A stretch of 27,024 nucleotides of DNA from Acidimicrobiales bacterium. GTDB taxonomy: Bacteria > Actinomycetota > Acidimicrobiia > Acidimicrobiales > Palsa-688. How positions within the stretch are numbered: position 1 is the stretch's first letter; each line of letters opens with the position of its first letter. Made by a program: the position numbers and the translations under genes. The stretch is taken from positions 1 through 27,024 of the forward strand of contig JAFAWZ010000237.1 of assembly GCA_019241495.1 (NCBI GenBank), in the 5' to 3' direction. Shown here piece after piece: positions 20,709 to 27,024 of the stretch. The notes below the pieces were generated by a model that ran no database searches, was not told the origin of the DNA, and saw nothing but the letters and a program-made list of their open reading frames with translations.

Positions 20709-22379
20709 ATGGAGACCCTGGAGCGCCTGACCGCCTCCGATCTGGTCGCGGTGGTCGTCGCCTACCGGGATGCCCTCCGGGCCCACCAGGCGTTCATCGA
20801 CAGCCTGAATGTCTACCCGGTACCCGACGGTGACACCGGGACCAACATGGCCTTGACCCTCGAGTCGGTCGTCCAGGAGATCGAGCGGGCCTGTACCCAA
20901 GGCGGCGATCTCGATCCACTTGCCGAGGCCGATGCGGCTCAAGACAAGGGTCAGGACATGGACATGGTCGCCCAGGCGATCAGCTACGGCTCCCTGATGG
21001 GGGCCCGGGGTAACTCCGGAGTGATCCTCTCGCAGATACTCCGGGGTCTGGCCGACGCGGTCCGCGGCCGAGAAGGCATCGATCCGTCGGTCGTCATCGA
21101 CGGCCTGCGCCGCGCTTCCGACGGCGCCTACTCGGCCGTGCAAACCCCGGTAGAGGGCACCATCCTGACCGTAGCCCGGGCCGCCGCGGAGGGCGCCGAA
21201 AGGCAAGGAGCGACCGGGACGCTCACCGAGGTGATCGATGCAGCCCATCGGGAGGCGGCGGAGGCATTGGCGCGGACGCCGGAGATGCTCCCGGTGTTGA
21301 AAGCGGCAGGGGTGGTCGACTCGGGCGGGACCGGGCTCGTCCTGCTCCTCGATGCCTTCTCGCACGTGGTCGCCGGGGGCCCGCTGCCGGTGCCGCCCCA
21401 CGTCGATGCGAGATCGCAGCCCGGCCTGGTCGGCCCCGGCGGCCTGCGCTACGAGGTCATGTACCTCCTCGAGGCGCCCGACGACATGGTCCCGGCCTTT
21501 CGGGAGGTGTGGGCCGGCATCGGCGACTCGATCGTCGTGGTCGGCGGCGACGGGCTTTGGAACTGCCACATCCACACCGACGACATCGGTGCCGCCGTCG
21601 AGGCCGCCCTGGATGCCGGCCGCCCCCGCGAGATCCGGGTTACCGACCTGCTCGAGCAGGTCGAGGAAGAGCGCTGGGTGCGCAACGCCGCCTCTGCCGA
21701 GGAGGAGACCGAGGAGCCGGTGCGTTGCGCGGTGGTCGCGGTGTGCACCGGCGACGGGATCCGGCGCATCTTCCGCTCCCTCGGCGTGCACCACGTGGTG
21801 GACGGAGGCCAATCGATGAACCCGTCCACGGCCGACCTCCTCGCCGCTATCGAAGCCACCCACAGCGACGAAGCGGTGATCCTCCCGAACAACAAGAACA
21901 TCGTCCCAGTCGCCGAGGCCGCCGCCCGCCAGTCACCCAAGCCGGTCCGGGTGATCCCGACGCAGGGCATCCAGGAGGGTTTCGCTGCCCTGCTCGAGTA
22001 CGACCCCGAAGGACACGCCGATTCCAACGCCGCCCTGATGGCCGAATCGGCGTCCCGGGTCGTGGCGGGCGAGCTGACCCGGGCGGTCCGGCCCAGCGTC
22101 TGCCCGGCGGGGCCCATCGCCGAGGGCGACTTCCTCGGCATATCCCGCCGTCGGATCGAAGTCGTGGCGCGCGACATGGGTGAGGCGGCCACCGGGTTGC
22201 TCGACATCTTGATCGACCGAGACCACCACGAGATCGTCACGATCATCACCGGCGAGGGCTCCTCCGTGGCCGAGACCCGCCGGGTCACTGAGTGGCTGGC
22301 CGAGCAGCATCCTGACGTCGCCGTCGAGGTCCACCCGGGCGGGCAGCCGTTGTACCCGTACCTGTTCAGCATCGAGTGA
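20709..22379 (+). CDS. fakA: DAK2-domain protein, fatty acid kinase subunit A-like (YloV family)
   Basis: A 556-residue protein with an N-terminal DhaL/DAK2 kinase domain (about 1-205) and a C-terminal DegV-like/DAK-associated part (about 325-556). NVYPVPDGDTGTNM (34-47) provides the Asp residues that hold Mg-ATP; GARGNSGVILSQILRG (about 102-117) is the second signature; VDSGGTGLVLLLDAF closes the domain. The C-terminal block holds ILPNNKNIVPVAEAAARQSP, VIPTQGIQEGFAALLEYDP and ITGEGSSVAETRRVTEW. FakA proteins transfer phosphate from ATP to a fatty acid presented by a separate FakB/DegV partner, for phospholipid synthesis; no FakB gene is in the window. Location before recG matches the mycobacterial Rv2974c-recG order. 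It overlaps recG by 4 bp (GTGA). Confidence 0.92.
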   Translation: METLERLTASDLVAVVVAYRDALRAHQAFIDSLNVYPVPDGDTGTNMALTLESVVQEIERACTQGGDLDPLAEADAAQDKGQDMDMVAQAISYGSLMGARGNSGVILSQILRGLADAVRGREGIDPSVVIDGLRRASDGAYSAVQTPVEGTILTVARAAAEGAERQGATGTLTEVIDAAHREAAEALARTPEMLPVLKAAGVVDSGGTGLVLLLDAFSHVVAGGPLPVPPHVDARSQPGLVGPGGLRYEVMYLLEAPDDMVPAFREVWAGIGDSIVVVGGDGLWNCHIHTDDIGAAVEAALDAGRPREIRVTDLLEQVEEERWVRNAASAEEETEEPVRCAVVAVCTGDGIRRIFRSLGVHHVVDGGQSMNPSTADLLAAIEATHSDEAVILPNNKNIVPVAEAAARQSPKPVRVIPTQGIQEGFAALLEYDPEGHADSNAALMAESASRVVAGELTRAVRPSVCPAGPIAEGDFLGISRRRIEVVARDMGEAATGLLDILIDRDHHEIVTIITGEGSSVAETRRVTEWLAEQHPDVAVEVHPGGQPLYPYLFSIE

Positions 22380-24529
22380 CCGGGCCGCCGCCAACCCCGG
22401 GGCAGCAGGTCCGAGTGACATCGCTGTCGAAGCTCGCCGGGATAGGCGTCGACGAGCTGCGCGGGGTGGGCGCCAAGCACGCCGAGGCCCTCGGTGTCCT
22501 AGGGATCGAGACGGTGCTGGATCTGGTCACCTTCTACCCCCGTCGCTACCTCGATCGCACCAACCAGGCCGAGATCTCCGAGCTGGCGGAGGGGGAGCAG
22601 GCCATGGTGCTCGCCACCATCAAGAAGGTGACATCGAGGCGTACCCGCCAGGGCCGGATGATGGTGGAGGCCGACCTCTTCGACGGCACCAGCTATCTGC
22701 ACCTGTCGTTCTTCAACCAGCCGTGGCGGGCCAAACAGCTCCGAGAGGCGACGCCGGTCATCGTCTTCGGAAAGGTCGAGCGTTTCCGGGGCCGCTGGCA
22801 GATGACCAATCCGGTGGTCGATCTGGTCGGCGACCGCACCGGCCGGATCGTCCCGGTATACCCCCAGTCGGAGAAGGCGGGGCTGATGACCTGGCAGCTG
22901 GCCGACTGGGTGGCCGAGGCGTTGAGACGGGTGCCGGCCTTCGACGATCCGCTTCCCCGCAGATGGCGGGACGAGCTGGACCTGGCCGGCCGCGACTGGG
23001 CCCTTAGGCACATCCACCAGCCCGAAACCGTGGCCGCCGCCCAAAAGGCCCGAGGCCGGCTGGCCTTCGACGAGCTGCTCCGGCTCCAGGTGGTCCTGGT
23101 CATGAGAAAACGGGCGGTGGAGCGCGACGCCGTCGGTATCCGCCACCAAGTGGACGGTGAGCTGGTGGAGCGGTTCCGGGACAGCTTGCCGTTCCCGCTC
23201 ACCGGCGCCCAGGAGACGGCTATAGCCGAGATCGCCGTCGACATGGCGGGCCCCCACCCCATGCACCGGCTGCTGCAAGGAGACGTCGGATCGGGCAAGA
23301 CGGTGGTGGCCGTGGCCGCCCTGCTCACCGCCGTTCAAGGTGGCCACCAGGGGGCTCTGATGGCGCCCACCGAGGTCCTGGCGGAGCAGCACCATACGGG
23401 GATCTCCGAGCTGTTGCGCGACCTCAGCGTGCCGAGCGACCAGACCCTGTTCTCCGACCGGCCGGTGCAGGTCGCGCTGTTGACCAACCGAACTACTGCC
23501 GCGGAGCGGACCCGGCTACTGGCCCGGTTGGAGGACGGAACCGCTGACATCCTCGTGGGGACCCACGCTCTGTTGACCGAGAAGGTGGCGTTCACCTCTC
23601 TCGGCTGTGTCGTGATCGACGAGCAGCACCGCTTCGGCGTCGAACAACGCGCCGCCCTCCGAGAGAAGGGACCCGGCGAGGTAGTGCCCGACGTCCTGGT
23701 CATGACCGCCACCCCCATACCCCGTACCGCGGCCATGACGGTGTACGGGGACCTGGACACGACTGTCCTGGGCGAGCTCCCACCGGGCCGAACCCCGGTG
23801 ACGACGCGATGGGCCCGCGGCCCGGTGGAAGAGGCATCGGTGTGGCGGACCGTCCTTGAGCAGATCGCGGCGGGGCATCAGGCCTATGTGGTCTGTCCCC
23901 TGGTCGAGGATTCGGAAAAAGTGCAGGCTCGTTCCGCTTCAGAAGAACGCGACCGGCTGGCCGTCGCGGAGCTGGCAGGTGTGCGGCTGGGCCTGCTCCA
24001 CGGTCAGATGCCGGCCCGCGACAAAGAGCAAGAGATGGAGGCGTTCCGCAACCGCGAGACCGACGTTTTGGTCTCCACGACGGTCATCGAGGTCGGCGTG
24101 GACGTACCCAACGCCACCGTGATGGTGATCGAGGACGCCGATCGGTTCGGGATCGCTCAGCTGCACCAGCTACGGGGTCGGGTCGGGCGGGGATCGGACC
24201 AGTCGTGGTGTTTCCTGCTCGGCGAGGGCCGCGGCCCTGAGTCGGAGGAGCGGCTAGTCGCCCTCGAGAGGTCCACCGACGGCTTCGAGCTCGCTGAGGT
24301 GGACCTGGAGCTGCGGGGGGAGGGAACCATACTCGGCACCCGCCAGAAGGGGGCCACCGACTTGAAGCTGGCGTCGCTCCGACGGGACAAGCAGCTGGTC
24401 GCCACCGCCCGCCAGGTGGCCTTCGCGCTGGTGGACGAGTACCCCGGGCTGGAAGGGCTGCCCGAGCTGGCCGACGAGATCGGGCTGCTCCTCGACGAGG
24501 AGGATCGGGCCTTTTTGTTCAAGAGCTGA
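22376..24529 (+). CDS. recG: ATP-dependent DNA helicase RecG
   Basis: A 717-residue branch-migration helicase that rescues stalled replication forks. GVGAKHAEALGVLGIETVLD (about 31-49) starts the wedge region and an OB-fold (70-160) binds fork DNA. Helicase motifs: GDVGSGKT (302-309), APTEVLAEQHH, VVIDEQHRFGVEQR (DEQH 415-418), MTATPIPRTAAMTVYGDLD, STTVIEVGVDVPNATVMVI and DRFGIAQLHQLRGRVGRG. Then comes the TRG-type end GTILGTRQKGATDLKLASL. Length is as expected (680-740). The start GTG 22376 overlaps the fakA stop (GTGA); GTG 22415, in frame, is an alternative that would remove 13 Pro/Gln-rich residues. It is followed by rsmD after 5 bp. Confidence 0.96.
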   Translation: MTGPPPTPGQQVRVTSLSKLAGIGVDELRGVGAKHAEALGVLGIETVLDLVTFYPRRYLDRTNQAEISELAEGEQAMVLATIKKVTSRRTRQGRMMVEADLFDGTSYLHLSFFNQPWRAKQLREATPVIVFGKVERFRGRWQMTNPVVDLVGDRTGRIVPVYPQSEKAGLMTWQLADWVAEALRRVPAFDDPLPRRWRDELDLAGRDWALRHIHQPETVAAAQKARGRLAFDELLRLQVVLVMRKRAVERDAVGIRHQVDGELVERFRDSLPFPLTGAQETAIAEIAVDMAGPHPMHRLLQGDVGSGKTVVAVAALLTAVQGGHQGALMAPTEVLAEQHHTGISELLRDLSVPSDQTLFSDRPVQVALLTNRTTAAERTRLLARLEDGTADILVGTHALLTEKVAFTSLGCVVIDEQHRFGVEQRAALREKGPGEVVPDVLVMTATPIPRTAAMTVYGDLDTTVLGELPPGRTPVTTRWARGPVEEASVWRTVLEQIAAGHQAYVVCPLVEDSEKVQARSASEERDRLAVAELAGVRLGLLHGQMPARDKEQEMEAFRNRETDVLVSTTVIEVGVDVPNATVMVIEDADRFGIAQLHQLRGRVGRGSDQSWCFLLGEGRGPESEERLVALERSTDGFELAEVDLELRGEGTILGTRQKGATDLKLASLRRDKQLVATARQVAFALVDEYPGLEGLPELADEIGLLLDEEDRAFLFKS

Positions 24530-24534
24530 CGGCC

Positions 24535-25140
24535 ATGGCCTGGGATCACACCGCTACGGTGACCCCGGTGAGGATCGTCGGTGGCCAGGCCCGGGGCCGG
24601 CCGCTGCGCGCTCCCGCCGGTGGCTCGACCCGGCCCACCAGCGACCGGGTTCGCGAGGCCATCTTCTCCATGCTCGCCAGCATGGATCGCATCGATGGGT
24701 CCACGGTCCTCGATCTCTTCGCCGGCACGGGCGCGTTCGGTATCGAGAGCGTGTCGCGCGGTGCGGCGAGTGCCGTGATGGTGGACGACGACGCCCGCGC
24801 CATACGGACCATCAGAGAGAACCTGGCCGTGCTCGGCCCCGCCGCCGAGGCGGCCGCGGTTGTGCGGTCCGACGCCATCGTCTACGTGGCCGGCCGTCAC
24901 ATGGGAGGTGCCCCCCCGTTCGATCTCGTGTTCGCCGATCCTCCTTACGGATACGGAAGATGGCCCGAGCTGCTCTCCGGCCTGGCTCACGTGGCGGGGA
25001 TGCTGATCGCCGAGACGGGATCCGAGTGGGATATGGGGCCGGCGTGGGAGACTGTGAAGGTGAAGAGATACGGCGGTACCGTGGTGTCGGTAGCGCAGCC
25101 CTCCGCCCAGGCAGGAGTTGTCCGGGCCGAAGATAGGTGA
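24535..25140 (+). CDS. rsmD: 16S rRNA (guanine(966)-N(2))-methyltransferase
   Basis: A 201-residue SAM-dependent methyltransferase acting on 16S rRNA in the small subunit. VRIVGGQARGRPLRAP is the family N terminus, TRPTSDRVREAIFSML the second block, TVLDLFAGTGAFGIESVSRG the SAM-binding motif I, and LVFADPPYGYG the catalytic DPPY motif IV. ATG 24535 adds 11 residues before VRIVGG; GTG 24568 would give the more typical short start, so the N terminus is uncertain. It lies between recG and coaD; the rsmD-coaD pair is one of the most conserved in bacteria. Confidence 0.95.
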   Translation: MAWDHTATVTPVRIVGGQARGRPLRAPAGGSTRPTSDRVREAIFSMLASMDRIDGSTVLDLFAGTGAFGIESVSRGAASAVMVDDDARAIRTIRENLAVLGPAAEAAAVVRSDAIVYVAGRHMGGAPPFDLVFADPPYGYGRWPELLSGLAHVAGMLIAETGSEWDMGPAWETVKVKRYGGTVVSVAQPSAQAGVVRAEDR

Positions 25141-25143
25141 AAG

Positions 25144-25626
25144 TTGAGAACGGCCCTTTTCCCAGGATCATTCGATCCATTCCATAACGGCCACCTGGAG
25201 GTCGTCGAAGCGGCATCGAAGCTGTTCGACCATGTGGTCGTGGCTCCCATGCGCAACACCCAGAAAGGGGAGCCGCTGTTCACCTTGGACGAGCGGATGC
25301 GCATGATCGGCGACTCGGTCGCGCACCTCCCCAACGTGACCACCAAGTCGTTTTCCAGCCTGGTCGTGGACCTGGCCCGCCAGATCGGCGCCGACGTCAT
25401 AGTCAAGGGGCTCCGGGTCGCCTCCGACGCGGAAGCCGAGTTGCAGCAGGCCCAGATGAACAAGAAGGTGGCGGGCATCGAGACCCTCTTCATCCCCTGC
25501 TCGTCGGAGTACTCCTTCATCGCCTCCAAGTACGTGCGGGACTTCGCCCGCTTCGGCGGCGCCGACCGCATCGGGTCCACTGTTCCCGAGCCGGTGCTCG
25601 TGAAGTTGAAGGAGAAATTCGCGTGA
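25144..25626 (+). CDS. coaD: Phosphopantetheine adenylyltransferase
   Basis: A 160-residue cytosolic enzyme that joins ATP and 4'-phosphopantetheine to dephospho-CoA, the penultimate CoA step. ALFPGSFDPFHNGHLEVVEA holds the nucleotidyl-transfer motif with HNGH (14-17); VVVAPMRNTQKGEPLFTLDE RMRMI follows as two segments, and DVIVKGLR and SSEYSFIASKYVRDFARFGG (with the ATP-binding SS/K/R pattern) end the fold. Length is typical (about 160). The start is TTG 25144, 3 nt after the rsmD stop, with AGGTGAAAG directly before; no in-frame ATG or GTG fits better. Confidence 0.97.
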   Translation: MRTALFPGSFDPFHNGHLEVVEAASKLFDHVVVAPMRNTQKGEPLFTLDERMRMIGDSVAHLPNVTTKSFSSLVVDLARQIGADVIVKGLRVASDAEAELQQAQMNKKVAGIETLFIPCSSEYSFIASKYVRDFARFGGADRIGSTVPEPVLVKLKEKFA

Positions 25627-25660
25627 CCGGCGGCCCAGATCGTGTGACAGACGATGTGAG

Positions 25661-26236
25661 ATGAGCATCGACGAGGAACCTCAGGTCCCTGTCGACACCG
25701 AGAGCCTCGTCCGTCGGGTGATCGAGATCATCGACGGGACACGGGCCCTGCCCCTGTCCTCCTCGGTAAAGCTGGATAACAAGGACGAGGTTCTGGGGCT
25801 CCTCCACGAGGCCTGCCAGCGCCTCCCCGACGAGACCCGCCAGGCCCGTTGGATGCTGAAGGAGCGCGACGAGTTCCTGGCCAAGATGCAAAGAGAGGCC
25901 GACGACATCGTGCACGCCGCCCGGCTCCAGGCCGAGCGGATGGTGCAGCGCACCGAGATCGTGCGTGAGGCGCAGATGACCGCTCGGCGCCTGTTCGAAG
26001 ACGCCCGAGGCGAGGCGAGACGCCTGCGGCTCGAAGCCGAGGACTACTGCGACCAGAAGCTGGCCGCGTTCGAGGTGGTGCTCGACCGCACCATCAAGAC
26101 CGTGGCGGCGGGCCGCGAGAAGCTGGCGGTCACACCCCCGCCGATAGTGGAAGGGCGCGACACCCGCGTCGCGGGCATCGAGACCGATGATCCCTTCGCG
26201 GGGGAAGAGACCTTCTTCGACCAGGACCGATCCTGA
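25661..26236 (+). CDS. DivIVA-like coiled-coil septum protein, SepIVA-like
   Basis: A 191-residue protein. LVRRVIEIIDGTRALPLSSS opens it; residues 45-150 are a long charged helix likely to be a coiled coil (LLHEACQRLPDETRQARWML, KERDEFLAKMQREADDIVHA, ARLQAERMV, EARRLRLEAEDYCDQKLAAF). The pattern 'eAEDYCDQKLAAFE...GREKL' is the mark of mycobacterial SepIVA (Rv2927c), a DivIVA-relative that acts in septum and cell-envelope growth. Position just before DUF177 and rpmF, as in mycobacteria, supports this. It is shorter than the mycobacterial protein (about 245 aa) with an acidic 35-residue tail. It starts at ATG 25661, 34 bp after coaD. The cellular role is by similarity only. Confidence 0.75.
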   Translation: MSIDEEPQVPVDTESLVRRVIEIIDGTRALPLSSSVKLDNKDEVLGLLHEACQRLPDETRQARWMLKERDEFLAKMQREADDIVHAARLQAERMVQRTEIVREAQMTARRLFEDARGEARRLRLEAEDYCDQKLAAFEVVLDRTIKTVAAGREKLAVTPPPIVEGRDTRVAGIETDDPFAGEETFFDQDRS

Positions 26237-26285
26237 CCCAAGTACCGGCCCGGAGCGGGCCGGCTCCCAGACGACGACCAACCAG

Positions 26286-26825
26286 ATGACTACCAACCCC
26301 TGGCTTGTCCCCGTAACGACCCTGCGGCGCTCCCTCGGCAACCGCCGCGAAGAGCATCGTTACGGCCGCGTCGGCGAGCTCAGGGTGGGCGACACGATCG
26401 TCGGTTCCGGCGCCGAAGTGGAGGCTGACGCCATCCTCGACTCGGTCGATGGAGGAGTCGAGGTTACCGCCACGGTCGCCGCGCCCTGGGCCAGCGAGTG
26501 CCGCCGCTGCCTGAAGCCCGTGACGGGGGTGCTCCGGGCGCAGGTTCGCGAGATGTACCGGCCGCGGGGCTTCGGGGAGCAGACCGACGATGACGATGAG
26601 ACCTATCCCCTCGGCGGCGAGCAGCTGGACCTGGGCCCCCTGGTCCGCGATGCCATCCTCCTCGAGCTGCCCATCGCGCCGCTGTGCCGCCCCGACTGCC
26701 GGGGCCTCTGCCCGACGTGCGGTGCCGATTTGAACGAGGGGCCATGCGGCTGCCCGCCTCCGGCCGGCGACCCTCGCTGGCAGGTGCTCGACCGGCTCCG
26801 TGACCCGTCCGAACCGAGCGAGTAG
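26286..26825 (+). CDS. DUF177 / YceD-family protein (23S rRNA accumulation-linked)
   Basis: A 179-residue protein of the YceD family, which is found almost always next to rpmF and is linked to 23S rRNA accumulation or large-subunit assembly. WLVPVTTLRRSLGNRREEHR (about 6-25), ELRVGDTIVGSGAEVEADAI, VTATVAAPWASECRRCLKPV (CxxC pair) and YPLGGEQLDLGPLVRDAILL, ELPIAPLCRPDCRGLCPTCG are typical. The cluster CRPDC...CPTC...CGC suggests zinc. The start ATG 26286 was chosen for family fit; the frame stays open to ATG 26187 inside sepIVA, which would add 33 Arg/Ser/Pro-rich residues. No Shine-Dalgarno is clear. Confidence 0.88.
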   Translation: MTTNPWLVPVTTLRRSLGNRREEHRYGRVGELRVGDTIVGSGAEVEADAILDSVDGGVEVTATVAAPWASECRRCLKPVTGVLRAQVREMYRPRGFGEQTDDDDETYPLGGEQLDLGPLVRDAILLELPIAPLCRPDCRGLCPTCGADLNEGPCGCPPPAGDPRWQVLDRLRDPSEPSE

Positions 26826-26889
26826 AGTGAGCCGGCCCGTTCCCGCTGACGACAAGCACGTCTGATATCGACACAGAAGGTCGCTCTCC

Positions 26890-27024
26890 ATGGCCGTCCC
26901 GAAGAAGAAGACATCCAAGGCGAAGAGCCGTAGCCGCAGAGCGAGCGCCTGGACGCTCAACGCACCGGCGCGCAGCGTGTGCCCGCAATGCCACAACGCC
27001 AAGCTGCCGCACGTGGTATGCCCG
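26890..27024 (+). CDS. rpmF: 50S ribosomal protein L32 (partial, cut by window end)
   Basis: The first 45 codons of L32: MAVPKKKTSKAKSRSRRAS, AWTLNAPARSVCPQCHNAKL and PHVVCP are diagnostic. The CPQC pair and a following Cys show the zinc-binding C+ form. It starts at ATG 26890 with GAAGGT upstream, 64 bp after the DUF177 gene; the DUF177-rpmF pair is conserved in most bacteria. The last residues lie beyond the window. Confidence 0.96.
   Translation, partial: MAVPKKKTSKAKSRSRRASAWTLNAPARSVCPQCHNAKLPHVVCP

Overview
The window reads as chromosomal DNA of a high-GC actinobacterium. The main pointers are a fused E2-E1 2-oxoglutarate decarboxylase of the mycobacterial Kgd type, a UvrD2-like helicase with an HRDC domain, GTP-dependent PEP carboxykinase, a BldC-type DNA-binding domain, a SepIVA-like coiled-coil protein, and frequent GTG/TTG starts. 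A deep-branching class such as Acidimicrobiia would fit the lysine/alanine-rich histone-like fusion protein and the overall style. That placement is inference; no rRNA or other phylogenetic marker was analysed.

Layout. 1-4033: the 5' end of an EttA-type ABC-F gene (minus strand), divergent from kgd. 4053-6977: a HAD-family gene, a NYN-like/S1-like/histone-H1-like fusion protein, and exonuclease III. 7.0-10.6 kb: a looser, accessory-looking stretch. It holds a truncated VapC relic, an intact vapBC pair, a PPOX-fold protein, a RibD-C/DHFR-like reductase, 424 bp of G-rich sequence without a gene, a short conserved-looking hypothetical, and a 142-bp element built of two nested inverted repeats that abuts the uvrD2-like gene. 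10.6-15.7 kb: the helicase, then a PH-SHOCT membrane protein, a signal-less helical-backbone (BtuF-like) binding protein, a family III CoA-transferase, and a convergent single-domain Lrp/AsnC protein. 15.8-19.4 kb: pckG, divergent from thiL-thiD. 19.4-20.2 kb: a GAF-like plus BldC-like regulator.

20.4-27.0 kb is a housekeeping block: rpmB (minus strand), then fakA-like, recG, rsmD, coaD, sepIVA-like, DUF177 and rpmF (cut by the window end). Parts of this order (thiL ... rpmB, DAK2 protein, recG, rsmD, coaD; and SepIVA-DUF177-...-rpmF) are also known from mycobacteria, where they form separate blocks. Here they are contiguous, with short gaps or overlapping stops and starts, so they probably form one or a few transcription units. 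These link ribosome parts and rRNA modification with CoA synthesis, lipid kinase activity, replication repair and septum or envelope growth.

Regulation visible in the sequence: seven genes carry a TANNNT hexamer 6-9 nt before the probable start codon, the geometry expected of leaderless transcripts. The PH-SHOCT gene also has a 27-bp inverted repeat just upstream of its proposed -10. No CRISPR array, rRNA, tRNA or intact transposase was seen. The most unusual items are the NYN/S1/H1-tail fusion, the 142-bp nested inverted-repeat element, and the GAF-BldC regulator beside the thiamine genes.
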